In this document: positions 25,115-33,006 of the stretch, one piece after another
Layout of the letters: each line of letters opens with the position of its first letter
Position numbering within the stretch: position 1 is the stretch's first letter
DNA from: Desulfobacteraceae bacterium
Lineage (GTDB): Bacteria > Desulfobacterota > Desulfobacteria > Desulfobacterales > JAABTS01
Assembly: GCA_011389735.1 (NCBI GenBank)
Contig: JAABTS010000056.1
Coordinates: forward strand, 1-33,006
DNA: 33,006 bases
Reading direction: 5' to 3'
Notes under the pieces: generated by a model
Seen by the model: only the letters and a program-made list of their open reading frames with translations
Database searches by the model: none
What the model was told of the DNA's origin: nothing
Made by a program: the position numbers and the translations under genes

Positions 25115-25304
25115 TAAACCGGGACACGCGTCATAACTGCGTCATATGTGCGGGGCTCTCTTGGTCTGAATGCTCTGAGCGGGTTTGTAACCCGCGTCAT
25201 ACGAAGCACCAGGCTCCGGCTCCATGCGACACAGGGTAAGCCGGGGGTTGCAAACCCCCTCTGAGCGGGACAGTAGGACAGCGCTGAAAAAGTGTCCCGG
25301 TTTA
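25115..25304. repeat. REP pair nested in a 13-bp perfect inverted repeat (copy B, beside the RAYT)
   Basis: Outer arms TAAACCGGGACAC (25115-25127) and GTGTCCCGGTTTA (25292-25304) are perfect inverses. Inside are palindromes GCGGGTTTGTAACCCGC (25179-25195) and GGGGGTTGCAAACCCCC (25243-25259). The inner part GGTAAGCCGGGGG is shared, inverted, with copy A at 14817-15063. Confidence 0.75.
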
Positions 25305-25360
25305 TAGCGGTAGCCCTTTTTTCATTAATCTTTTCGGCGTCCTTCATTTTATAGTTTACA

Positions 25361-25388
25361 CTTGTGAAATTTAGTTTCTGAAAACCCA
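25361..25388 (+). repeat. Right arm of the palindromic element
   Basis: CTTGTGAAATTTAGTTTCTG followed by AAAACCCA matches the right arm. No core or left arm is clear. With copy B this accounts for most of the 473-bp gap between the transposase and the next gene; nothing else is seen there. Confidence 0.5.
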
Positions 25389-25490
25389 TGATTTTTGACA
25401 AATATTCAGATTAAACCCTCATGATCGGGCCGCTCGCCCAGGGGCAATGAAAATGTATTTTCACGATAAAAATCAGGAAGGCGGCGAATA

Positions 25491-26459
25491 GTGAAAACGA
25501 AAGCGGCATATTTTGGCGTTCTTTGTTGTTTATTGGGGGCCTGGGCTTGCGACAATTCGGATGTCGAGACGCCCGACGGCCCGGCCTATTCCCATGAAAG
25601 CGGTAAAATCACAAGCTGTTCAGAACAAATCGCTTACGAAAAGTGGACATATAACCGGGCTGCTGAAGCGACCTTCGTTTTTGTAAACGGAAGAAGGGAT
25701 TATACTGATCGATACCATCATCTGGCGGATATGTTAGACCGTCCCTGGCATATAATCATGTTCGACCATTACGGCCAGGGCAGATCCGACGGCCCCAGAG
25801 CCCACGCCGATGATTTTGACACGCAGCATGTATGTGATATGAAAAGGGTGATCGACAAACTGGCTGATCCGAAACTTCCGGTCGCCGTGGCCGCTCATGG
25901 CATGGGCGGTTTGGTCGCCGCCCGGTTTGCGCAATTGTATCCCGGCGCTGCTGATGTGTATGCGTTAAGTTCTCCCATGTTCGGAATTCCTACCGCAGGT
26001 GTTCCGCCCGAAACCGTGAAAGCGCTGGCCGCATCAATGATCGAACAGGGCAGGGGGCGGGAGCCGTTCGAGGACGCCGGCGGCCCAAAAGACGCCTGTG
26101 AAGATAATAAAACGACTCATGACTGTGATTATTATAACAGGTGGCTGGGCGACCCGTTGCTTTCGATTGGCCCTCCCACTTACGGATGGATGTATGCTGC
26201 GATGACCGGATTTGAGCGTCTTTTCGCGGACGTAAGCGAAATTACAAAACCTGTTCTGATTCTTCAGCCGGGAGAAGAATATTGGGTAACGACTGAAGAA
26301 CAGGACCGGTTCAACCGGTTGCTTCCTCAAAGCACTCTTATCAAGATACCCAATGCGTATCACGAATTGTTCAATGAACTCAACAAGGCGGAAGTGGTTG
26401 ATATTGTGGTCAATTATATCGATCGCCACATTGACGGCCACGAAATTCCGGAAACATGA
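25491..26459 (+). CDS. Alpha/beta hydrolase-like lipoprotein lacking the nucleophile serine
   Basis: 322 residues. The N-terminus is a lipoprotein-type signal (hydrophobic run, then GAWAC with Cys20), so it is probably exported and lipid-anchored. The rest follows the monoacylglycerol lipase-like alpha/beta hydrolase fold: HIIMFDHYGQGRSDG (87-101), the nucleophile elbow AAHGMGGLVAARFA (134-147), LILQPGEEYWV (256-266) and NAYHELFNE (288-296). The elbow normally reads GHSMGG; here Gly137 replaces Ser, and Glu263 stands where Asp is usual. Only His291 is kept, so lipase or esterase activity is unlikely. GTG start with AGGAAGG upstream. Its stop overlaps the first ATG of the M28-like gene, so both are probably made together. 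Confidence 0.8.
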   Translation: MKTKAAYFGVLCCLLGAWACDNSDVETPDGPAYSHESGKITSCSEQIAYEKWTYNRAAEATFVFVNGRRDYTDRYHHLADMLDRPWHIIMFDHYGQGRSDGPRAHADDFDTQHVCDMKRVIDKLADPKLPVAVAAHGMGGLVAARFAQLYPGAADVYALSSPMFGIPTAGVPPETVKALAASMIEQGRGREPFEDAGGPKDACEDNKTTHDCDYYNRWLGDPLLSIGPPTYGWMYAAMTGFERLFADVSEITKPVLILQPGEEYWVTTEEQDRFNRLLPQSTLIKIPNAYHELFNELNKAEVVDIVVNYIDRHIDGHEIPET

Positions 26460-26494
26460 TTTCTGATGACCGTAGTTCCCGCCCCCAAAAGGAG

Positions 26495-28366
26495 ATGATG
26501 AATTCGCTATTGAAAAACCGGTACGGTGTCATGTTTTTAAATATATGGTTCATATTCATGATGACCGCGTGTCATGGAGGGGGCGATGGGACGGAATCGC
26601 CGCAAGAACCGGCTTTTGAATTGAACGTCGAGGTGGCTGGAACGGGAAAAGGACTCGTCCGCAGCGCTGACGGGCTGATTTATTGCGCAGAAGATTGTTC
26701 CGAAATCTACGGAGGGGAGAATCGGGTTTTATTAAGCGCTTATGAAGACGAAGGCTCCCAATTTATCGGCTGGAGCGGAGATTGCGCCGGAAAGGCCGAC
26801 TGCGCTCTGGTGGTGGACGGAGTTACGAAGGTTAGAGCGGAGTTTCAGGATGTTCAGTTGGAAGATACGTTGACGTCCGGATTGCTTGAATCCCACCTGC
26901 ATCGTTTATCTCTGATCGCCGCTCAACATTCCGGACACCGGCGTGTAGGGTCGGCGGGATACGATGCGTCTGCGGCGTATGTCAAAACCGTGCTGGACGC
27001 CGCTAACTCCGTAAAAACGGTTTTGAACGAAGACAGGCTTATGATTTACGACCAGGATGTCGCCGTGAAATATTTTGAAGTTCTCTCCGATCCCTTATTG
27101 GAAGTGGTCTCGCCTTATGCTGAGCCGCTGATTCCGGATGTGGATTTCAGGCCGCTAATTTTTTCCGGGGGCGGCGATGTGACAGGGCCGCTTGTTTTTA
27201 TAGATCCCGTGATTCCTCCGGGCGCTCAACCCAATACCTCGGATGACGGATGCAGCGCCGCTGATTTTGAAAATATAGACGCCGCCGGAAAAATTGTTGC
27301 GATCCAGCGCGGGCGATGCACATTTCAGATGAAAGCCGAAAACGCCCAAACTGCCGGCGCCGCCGGATTGTTGATATTCAATGAAGGCCAGGCCGACAGG
27401 TCGTCTGTTTTTACCGGAGATTTGACATCCGCCTCAGACGTATCCATTCCGGTTTTCGCTATCGGATACGACACGGCCGAACGTCTGTTCCGTCTGGCGA
27501 AAGAAGTTGAAATCATCTTGCATATGGCTGTTTCGGTCATAAACGAACCAGGAACGGCAAAGAACGTATTTGCGGAAACGCCCGGCGGGGATCCGGAACA
27601 GATCATCATGATCGGCGCTGAACTTGGTTCACGGGCGCAAGGCCCCGGGATTAACGACAACGGCTCCGGAACCGCCGCGGTTCTCGAACTTGCCAATCAA
27701 ATTACCAGAAAAGGGTTCTCGTTCAGGAATAAAATCCGTTTCGCCTGGTGGGCGGATAACGACCTGCTTGCAGGATCTCGAAAACATGCCGAAATGTTGA
27801 CCTATGAAGAGGCGCAACAAATCGCGTTGTACTTGAACGCTGATACTGTCGCGTCGGTGAATTATGTGATCGGGGTTTACGACGGCGATGTATCGGATAC
27901 GTTTGGAAATGTTTACAGCATTGCCGACGATCCCGGAGAATTGCCGTCAGGAACCGGGGAGATCGAAGAATCTTTTCGATCCTATTTTTTTTCCCTTGGA
28001 GTTTACCCAGAATCCATGCCAATGCTTGGCGACAGCGCCTATTATCCGCTTATGTTCCTGGATATTCCCTTCGGAGGTTTGTTTACGGGAACCGATGGAA
28101 GAAAAACCTACGAGCAATACGCAATTTTTGGAGGAACCCCCGACGCCCCTTATGATCCCTGCCATTTGAATCCCTGCGACGATATAAATAATTTTAACGC
28201 CGATGCGCTTCTAATCAATTCACGGGCGCTGGCTTTTGTATTGGTTGAGTATGCGGACCGGGACATGGTCTTTCCATCCGGAATCGCACGAAGTTCCGGA
28301 TATGAAGCCGGAGCCGGCAATGTTGGTTATTCGCAGACGTTCAGGAAACGGGTATTTGATTTTTAA
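26495..28366 (+). CDS. M28-family peptidase-like lipoprotein with PA domain, metal ligands lost
   Basis: About 623 residues from this start. The lipoprotein signal ends at MMTAC (Cys26). Then come an InlB B-repeat-like segment (about 41-117, TGKGLVRS to FIGWSGDC), a PA (protease-associated) insert (about 222-347, GKIVAIQRGRCTFQMKAENA) and an M28 domain. From memory M28 reads GAHxDS, NDNGSG, WWGAEE, LNxD and a final His. Here they are GAELGS, NDNGSG, WWADND, LNAD and CHLNPCDD: the first His is Glu376, the catalytic Glu pair is Asn422-Asp423, and the last His is lost or shifted by one; the two Asp residues remain. Aminopeptidase activity is doubtful. The frame begins at 26456 (ATGA overlap with the gene before), but AAGGAG at 26489-26494 and the signal peptide favour the ATG at 26495 or 26498. 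Confidence 0.8.
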   Translation: MMNSLLKNRYGVMFLNIWFIFMMTACHGGGDGTESPQEPAFELNVEVAGTGKGLVRSADGLIYCAEDCSEIYGGENRVLLSAYEDEGSQFIGWSGDCAGKADCALVVDGVTKVRAEFQDVQLEDTLTSGLLESHLHRLSLIAAQHSGHRRVGSAGYDASAAYVKTVLDAANSVKTVLNEDRLMIYDQDVAVKYFEVLSDPLLEVVSPYAEPLIPDVDFRPLIFSGGGDVTGPLVFIDPVIPPGAQPNTSDDGCSAADFENIDAAGKIVAIQRGRCTFQMKAENAQTAGAAGLLIFNEGQADRSSVFTGDLTSASDVSIPVFAIGYDTAERLFRLAKEVEIILHMAVSVINEPGTAKNVFAETPGGDPEQIIMIGAELGSRAQGPGINDNGSGTAAVLELANQITRKGFSFRNKIRFAWWADNDLLAGSRKHAEMLTYEEAQQIALYLNADTVASVNYVIGVYDGDVSDTFGNVYSIADDPGELPSGTGEIEESFRSYFFSLGVYPESMPMLGDSAYYPLMFLDIPFGGLFTGTDGRKTYEQYAIFGGTPDAPYDPCHLNPCDDINNFNADALLINSRALAFVLVEYADRDMVFPSGIARSSGYEAGAGNVGYSQTFRKRVFDF

Positions 28367-28428
28367 ATTACAAGCCGGCGGGCTTTTGGGATTTCGGGCG
28401 TCGCCGCGGCGGACGACAGACGGGGGGA

Positions 28429-28495
28429 GACGTTTTGTGCGCGTTTCAAGACGGAATTTGGAACCGTCCCGGGGCGCTTAGATGCACAAAACGTC
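28429..28495. terminator. Inverted repeat between convergent genes, possible bidirectional terminator
   Basis: GACGTTTTGTGC (28429-28440) and GCACAAAACGTC (28484-28495) are perfect 12-bp inverses, with a smaller nested pair GACGG/CCGTC between them. The right arm lies in the last codons of the M16 gene. There is no clear T-run, so a structural role is as likely as termination. Confidence 0.45.
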
Positions 28496-29737
28496 GGAAT
28501 AGTCGTCCGCTTTGGAAACCGGCCCTAGAAGCGTCAAGGTCAATTGATTTGAACCGAACAGAGAGTTTGAAAGCTGAAAAATATCTTCCGGAGTAACGGC
28601 CTCGATTTTTTCCACTATGTTTTTGAGCGTATAGTAGCGGTTCAAATGGATTTCGTTTTGGGCCAGCCGCACCATCTGATTATCGGCGCTTTCAGCGCTC
28701 AACAACAGGCCGCCTTTGATATGTTCCTTGGCGCTGTTCAATTCGGATTCATCGACCGGCTCCATTTTTAAGCGGCGCAGTTCATCCAGGATCACCCGGG
28801 TGGTTTTCTTCACGTTTTTAGTCGCCACTCCGGCGTATACGCCGAAGGAACCGGTGTCCACAAAGGGGGAGATGAAAGAATAGACGGAATAGGCCATGCC
28901 CAGACGTTCCCGGATTTCCTGGAACAGCCTTGAACTCATGTTTCCGCCGAGGATGGTGTTCAAGAGGGAAAATGCATAGCGCCTGGGATCCGTGATGGGC
29001 AACCCCAGGGTTTCGATACACAAATGAACCTGTTCCAGTTCGCGATAACAGGCGGTGATTTTGGATTGGCCTTCGGGAGTGGTCCTGCCGGGGCAAGATT
29101 TGCCAACGGGAATATTTTCAAAGGCCGGTCCGATTAGATCAACTACTTTATCGTGTTCCAAATTACCCGCAAATGCGATGACAATTCGTTCCGGCTGGTA
29201 AAACCGTCTGAAAAATTCCTTGATGGTGTCGGCGTTGAACGCAAGAATGTTTTCCCTCGCCCCGAGGATCGACCTTCCCAAGGGATGCTCCCCCCACAAG
29301 GTTTCTTCTGAAAGGATATGAATATACTCTTCGGGGCTGTCTTCGACCATGCCGATTTCCTGAAAGACTATGGGCCGTTCTTTTTCGATTTCCCTTTCAT
29401 CGAAAATGGAATTCAGAAAAATGTCCGACAGTATATCGATCATGGTTTCGAGTTGGGTGTCCATCACCCTGGCCTGATAGCATGTGCTTTCCATGGATGT
29501 GAACGCGTTGGTGTAACCGCCGATGGCGTCGAATTCTTTCGCTATTTGATACGCGCTTCTTTTACAGGTGCCCTTGAAGATCATGTGTTCGATAAAATGC
29601 GAGAGCCCGCTTTCCGCGGACTTCTCATCTCTTGCGCCGACATTGACCCAAACGCCCATCGATACGGATCTTACATGGGGCATCTTTTTTGAAACGATAC
29701 GAACACCATTGTTTAAAATGGTTTTTCTTACCATCAT
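28478..29737 (-). CDS. M16-family zinc metalloprotease
   Basis: 419 residues, the usual size of the processing-peptidase-like M16 proteins that follow pnp in many bacteria. The inverted zinc motif HFIEH is at 47-51 with the third ligand Glu127 in RPIVFQE. The C-terminal half carries the typical [40 protein letters not shown] and GVYAGV segments. Unlike several neighbours, its active site is intact. Cytoplasmic; the substrate is unknown. The ATG overlaps the pnp stop (ATGA), so it is translationally coupled to pnp. Confidence 0.9.
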   Translation of the reverse strand: MMVRKTILNNGVRIVSKKMPHVRSVSMGVWVNVGARDEKSAESGLSHFIEHMIFKGTCKRSAYQIAKEFDAIGGYTNAFTSMESTCYQARVMDTQLETMIDILSDIFLNSIFDEREIEKERPIVFQEIGMVEDSPEEYIHILSEETLWGEHPLGRSILGARENILAFNADTIKEFFRRFYQPERIVIAFAGNLEHDKVVDLIGPAFENIPVGKSCPGRTTPEGQSKITACYRELEQVHLCIETLGLPITDPRRYAFSLLNTILGGNMSSRLFQEIRERLGMAYSVYSFISPFVDTGSFGVYAGVATKNVKKTTRVILDELRRLKMEPVDESELNSAKEHIKGGLLLSAESADNQMVRLAQNEIHLNRYYTLKNIVEKIEAVTPEDIFQLSNSLFGSNQLTLTLLGPVSKADDYSDVLCI

Positions 29738-31821
29738 GATTTCTCATCCAGAGCATCTTTTCGACTTAGCCGGATTTTTCCGTCTTTACCGATTTCAAGG
29801 ATTTTAACAGGGATAATATCGCCTTCCTTGACGATATCCGTTACTTTTTTCACCCGATAATCCGCAAGCTGGGATATATGAACAAGCCCGTCAACGTTGG
29901 GCATAATTTGAACAAAAGCCCCGAAATCAGTGGTTTTTACCACCTTGCCCTCGTATATGGCCCCGATTTCCGGTTCAGCCGTTATTTCATTGACCCGTTG
30001 GATCGCGGCGTCCGCTTCTTCGGTCGAAAATGCTGAAATTTTCACCAGTCCGCTGTCGTCGATCTCGATTCGGGTGTTGGTTTCAGCCTGCAACGCACGG
30101 ATGATTTTACCCCCGGGGCCGATGATGTCTCGAATCTTGTCCGGGTTGATGTTGACCGTAACCACTTTGGGCGCGTATTTTGAAATTTCGTCCCGGGATT
30201 CGTCCAGGGTTTCCAGCATTTTTCCCAGGATGTGCAACCGGCCGGTTCGAGCCTGTTCCAGGGCTTTTTCCATGATATCCCTGGACAATTCTCTGATTTT
30301 AATATCCATTTGAAGAGCTGTAATGCCGTCCCTGGTTCCTGCTACTTTGAAATCCATGTCTCCGGTGTGATCTTCATCGCCCAGGATATCGGACAGAATG
30401 ACGGTATTGTCCCCTTCCTGCATCAATCCCATGGCGATTCCTGCCACCGGCGATTTTATGGGCACGCCGCCGTCCATGAGCGCCAGGCTGGCTCCGCACA
30501 CCGTGGCCATCGATGACGACCCATTGGATTCCAGGATTTCCGACACCACGCGAATCGTGTAATCAAACTCTTCCTTGGGCGGCAGGACTTTTTCAACAGC
30601 CCGGGTTGCAAGCCCTCCATGGCCGATATCTCTCCGGCTGGGGCCCATCATCCGTTTCACTTCTCCCACGGAAAACGGAGGGAAATTATAATGAAGCATA
30701 AACTGTCGCATTTCTTCCCCGCTAAGGGTTTCCACACGTTGTTCGTCCTGGCCGGAACCAATGGTGAGCACTACAAGCGCCTGAGTTTCGCCTCGCGTAA
30801 AAAGCGCGCTTCCGTGAGGCCGGGGCAGAACGCCGACCTCGGATGAAATCGGTCTGATTTCATCGAACCGCCGATTGTCGATCCGGCCGCCGCTGAGCAC
30901 CAGGTCTCTGCTGACCTTCTTCTGGCAATCATTGAAAATTTCCTTGATTTCCGATTTGCGACCCTCGTATTCCTCACCGAGATTCTCGACAACCTGATTC
31001 CTCACGGATCGAATACCTTCACGCCGCGCCTGTTTTTGAGGAATAACCATTGCGTCCTTCAATGGCTCCATGCAGACTGATTCGATTTTTTCGACAAGCG
31101 CCGGATCTTTTTCTTTCGGTTCAAATGGGCGTTTTTCGACCCCCACCGCTTGCTTCAACTTTTCCTGGATTTCTATAATCGGCTGTATTACCTGGTGGCC
31201 GAAAAAGATGGCTTCGATCATGTCCTGCTCGCTGACCAGATCCCCGCCCCCTTCGACCATGACCACCCCGGTTTTGGAACCGGCGACGATAACGTTGATA
31301 TCGCTCTTACTCCAGCTCGATATCTCGGGATTGGCAACGAACTCTCCGTCTATGCGGCACACGCGCACCGATGCGATCGGACCGTCAAAAGGAATATCCG
31401 AAATCCCCAGAGCCGCGGAAGAACCGATCATGGCAAGAATGTCGGGATCATTTTCATAATCCATGGACAAAACCGTGGCGATCACCTGGGTTTCATAACA
31501 ATAGCCTTTGGTAAACAAAGGCCGTATGGGACGGTCTATGAGACGCGCCGTCAATGTTTCTTTTTCGGAAGGCCTTCCGATTTCCCGTCTGAAATAGTTT
31601 CCGGGAATACGTCCCGCCGCGTATATCTTTTCCTGGTATTCAACCGATAACGGTAGAAAATCGATATCCGGTTTCATATCGTCGGCGGAAACAACCGTTA
31701 CCAGAACAATCGTTTCGCCATGTTGTACAAGCACTGAACCGGACGCTTGTTTCGCGACCTTGCCACTGCTGATGCTCAAAGGTTTCCCTCCGAGTTCCGT
31801 TGAAAATTCAATTTCCATCAT
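29734..31821 (-). CDS. pnp: Polyribonucleotide nucleotidyltransferase (PNPase)
   Basis: 695 residues, full length. Two RNase PH domains with the helical linker between them, then a KH domain ([20 protein letters not shown]) and an S1 domain ([20 protein letters not shown], then [15 protein letters not shown]). The second RNase PH domain keeps [19 protein letters not shown] with the catalytic aspartates. It degrades RNA 3' to 5' with phosphate and forms the degradosome core. The frame opens at a TTG at 31836, but the ATG at 31821 with GAGGA 5 bases before it is the better start. It follows rpsO and leads the M16 gene. Confidence 0.96.
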   Translation of the reverse strand: MMEIEFSTELGGKPLSISSGKVAKQASGSVLVQHGETIVLVTVVSADDMKPDIDFLPLSVEYQEKIYAAGRIPGNYFRREIGRPSEKETLTARLIDRPIRPLFTKGYCYETQVIATVLSMDYENDPDILAMIGSSAALGISDIPFDGPIASVRVCRIDGEFVANPEISSWSKSDINVIVAGSKTGVVMVEGGGDLVSEQDMIEAIFFGHQVIQPIIEIQEKLKQAVGVEKRPFEPKEKDPALVEKIESVCMEPLKDAMVIPQKQARREGIRSVRNQVVENLGEEYEGRKSEIKEIFNDCQKKVSRDLVLSGGRIDNRRFDEIRPISSEVGVLPRPHGSALFTRGETQALVVLTIGSGQDEQRVETLSGEEMRQFMLHYNFPPFSVGEVKRMMGPSRRDIGHGGLATRAVEKVLPPKEEFDYTIRVVSEILESNGSSSMATVCGASLALMDGGVPIKSPVAGIAMGLMQEGDNTVILSDILGDEDHTGDMDFKVAGTRDGITALQMDIKIRELSRDIMEKALEQARTGRLHILGKMLETLDESRDEISKYAPKVVTVNINPDKIRDIIGPGGKIIRALQAETNTRIEIDDSGLVKISAFSTEEADAAIQRVNEITAEPEIGAIYEGKVVKTTDFGAFVQIMPNVDGLVHISQLADYRVKKVTDIVKEGDIIPVKILEIGKDGKIRLSRKDALDEKS

Positions 31822-32238
31822 GTTTTCCTCAAGCAAATATCGGACAAACAGATATTCCGAATATGCACTGCAATAAAGTTTTTAACATCCAAAAACATCA
31901 GCGGCCCAGTTCCGTTATCGGTTCCGATCCGTTCATCGCCGCTGACGCGACTTTTTTTTCAAAAACCCGCTTTCAGGAGCGGATTCGATTTGCAACCGGT
32001 CCTCGCCGGAAAACGGCGGGATTTGTTTCAACCGGGAACGTATACGTTTCCGGAAATGTAATTTCAAAAGGCGGCGGTTCCGAGATTATACTATTTCGTA
32101 TATCCCGGGCCGGCCGCACGGTAAAATTTAATTTCCGGAAGGCTACATCCCGCACCGACCGGTGATTTGTAATCTCTGAAAATATTTTCCGCCGGGCGCT
32201 CTTCGAATCGAAGCCGCCTCAGGCGATATTCCCGCCAA
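31822..32238 (-). other. rpsO-pnp spacer with palindromic element
   Basis: A 417-bp transcribed spacer without a gene. It contains a full palindromic element (32047-32147) and small hairpins nearer rpsO, including the palindromes CTTCGATTCGAAG and GAAAATATTTTC. In other bacteria this spacer carries the RNase III-processed hairpin for pnp autoregulation; a specific match is not visible. Confidence 0.5.
32047..32147. repeat. Intergenic palindromic element, full copy between rpsO and pnp
   Basis: Left arm TTTCCGGAAATGTAATTTCA pairs with right arm TAAAATTTAATTTCCGGAAG. The core contains TTCCGAGATTATACTATTTC and TATCCCGGGCCGGCCG. About 100 bp, inside the expected rpsO-pnp messenger. Confidence 0.7.
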
Positions 32239-32508
32239 CTAGCGCCGCAGCCCTAATTCTTCAATGATCGACCTGTACCGCTGGACGTCTTTGTTTTTGA
32301 CATAATTCAATAAACGCCGCCTGCGTCCGACCAGCATTAAAAGCCCGCGTCTGGAATGATGATCCTTCTTGTGAACTTTTAAATGCTCGGTAAGATAGGT
32401 GATACGATGGGTCAAGAGTCCGATTTGAACCTCCGGAGATCCCGTATCGTCATCATGCGTTTTATATTTTTCGATTAACTCCTTTTTTTGTTCCGCTGTC
32501 AGAACCAC
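32239..32508 (-). CDS. rpsO: Ribosomal protein S15
   Basis: 89 residues from a GTG start with AGGAGG 8 bases upstream, exactly the normal S15 length; the longer frame from 32553 adds 15 residues not found in S15. Nearly all of the sequence is recognisable: [52 protein letters not shown]. It binds 16S rRNA early in 30S assembly and in other bacteria represses its own mRNA. It starts the rpsO-pnp-M16 set. Confidence 0.97.
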   Translation of the reverse strand: MVLTAEQKKELIEKYKTHDDDTGSPEVQIGLLTHRITYLTEHLKVHKKDHHSRRGLLMLVGRRRRLLNYVKNKDVQRYRSIIEELGLRR

Positions 32509-32576
32509 TTTGTTTTCCTCCTGATCTTGTAAAATAGTATTTGCGTATCGCATTCACTTGCTGAATCAAAATAATG

Positions 32577-32602
32577 AACCAATATCCTTTTTCCTATTGG
32601 TT
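32577..32602. promoter_or_regulatory. Inverted repeat upstream of rpsO
   Basis: AACCAATA (32577-32584) and TATTGGTT (32595-32602) are perfect inverses around a 10-base loop, 69 bp before the rpsO start. It could be an operator or a leader hairpin. No clear promoter could be assigned around it. Confidence 0.35.
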
Positions 32603-32616
32603 ATGCAACCTTTTTT

Positions 32617-32768
32617 TATATAGCGGCTGAACGAAAACCTCCTCGCGCTCCGAAAACCTCCTCGTGCTCCAAGGGGATTTGCAATCCCCGGTGGCCGCGA
32701 GAGGGGAGACGCGGGTTACAAACCCGCTTGGAGCCGTATTTTAAGACCTTTCGTTCAGGCGCTATATA
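32617..32768. repeat. REP pair nested in a larger inverted repeat (copy C)
   Basis: Outer arms at 32617-32640 (TATATAGCGGCTGAACGAAA...) and 32747-32768 (CCTTTCGTTCAGGCGCTATA...) are inverses with few mismatches. Inside are GGGGATTTGCAATCCCC (32673-32689) and GCGGGTTACAAACCCGC (32711-32727). A direct repeat of about 19 bp (AAAACCTCCTCGCGCTCCG / AAAACCTCCTCGTGCTCCA) precedes the palindromes. Confidence 0.7.
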
Positions 32769-32867
32769 GCCTTCCAGAAATCAAATTTCACCGGGTTGCC
32801 GGCCGGGGATATACGAATAGTAATATCCCGGCCCTGTCGCCCGGAGAAATTTTATTTCTGAAAAGCC
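32769..32867. repeat. Intergenic palindromic element, best-preserved copy
   Basis: A 99-bp unit directly abutting REP copy C. Left arm GCCTTCCAGAAATCAAATTT, right arm (inverse) GGCTTTTCAGAAATAAAATT. The core hairpin is GGCCGGGGATAT with ATATCCCGGCC around a 10-base loop ACGAATAGTA, flanked by CCGGG/CCCGG. The remaining 139 bases to the window end show no gene, only a short CGCTAT repeat. Confidence 0.8.
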
Positions 32868-33006
32868 TGTATCGATTCCCTTGTTTGGTTATCCAAAAAA
32901 ATACATTTTACGTTTTCCATATCATCTTATGGCATCCTTCATCTGTCAGTTTACACTTTGAAATCGGGATCGCTATCGCTATCGAGAGCGAATTGTTTCG
33001 ATCCCG

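Noticed and set aside
32950-33006. CGCTAT short tandem repeat at the window end
   Set aside because: Too short, and cut off by the window edge, so nothing can be concluded.

Overview
The window looks like chromosomal DNA of a Gram-negative deltaproteobacterial lineage, most likely a sulfate-reducing Desulfobacterales relative. The clues are large PAS/GAF hybrid histidine kinases, lipoproteins, a FeoA-FeoA-FeoB-FeoC locus, the rpsO-pnp-M16 protease order, a DUF4388/cyclic-nucleotide-fold protein and intermediate GC content. This assignment rests on gene style only. No rRNA or tRNA gene and no CRISPR array was seen.

Layout. (1) 2-7183, plus strand: a 5'-truncated CheR-PAS protein followed by two hybrid histidine kinases, a sensory signalling cluster. 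(2) 7280-10525, minus strand: a TIM-barrel sugar isomerase/epimerase-like protein, two small membrane proteins (one with zinc-ribbon-like cysteines) and a class I/II aminotransferase. (3) 10601-14717, plus strand: a good promoter, then an overlapping pair made of a STAND/KAP-like ATPase and a 900-residue NACHT-like protein ending in about 50 pentapeptide repeats. (4) 15147-16460: a TviB-type nucleotide-sugar dehydrogenase standing alone. (5) 17013-19184, minus strand: a second pentapeptide protein fused to a TIR-like domain, a cyclic-nucleotide-binding fold and DUF4388. (6) 19185-20345: gene-poor, with a decayed reading frame. (7) 20346-24340: the ferrous iron uptake locus with a promoter and a palindromic operator candidate, ending in half of a NicO-type nickel/cobalt transporter. 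(8) 24435-25304: a REP-associated tyrosine transposase (RAYT) with a frameshift, beside REP palindromes. (9) 25491-28366: two overlapping lipoprotein genes, an alpha/beta hydrolase-like protein and an M28 peptidase-like protein. (10) 28478-32508, minus strand: rpsO, pnp and an M16 protease.

Two themes stand out. First, several proteins with enzyme folds have lost key residues: the NACHT Walker A lysine, the TIR glutamate, the cyclic-nucleotide phosphate-binding arginine, the hydrolase serine and most M28 zinc ligands. The accessory genes therefore look rich in pseudoenzymes or sensor/scaffold versions. The best candidate for a little-described system is the pair of pentapeptide-repeat loci: ATPase plus NACHT-pentapeptide at 10800-14717, and pentapeptide-TIR-cNMP-DUF4388 at 17013-19184. 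Their parts (STAND NTPase, TIR, nucleotide-sensor fold) are those of bacterial immune or signalling switches, but their function here is inference.

Second, gaps between genes carry two repeat families. One is a palindromic element of about 100 bp with terminal arms like GCCTTCCAGAAATCAAATTTC; about nine full or partial copies are visible. The other is a set of REP pairs with GGGTTGCAAACCC-type cores, each nested inside a larger inverted repeat whose arm sequence differs from copy to copy. One of these lies just downstream of the RAYT gene.
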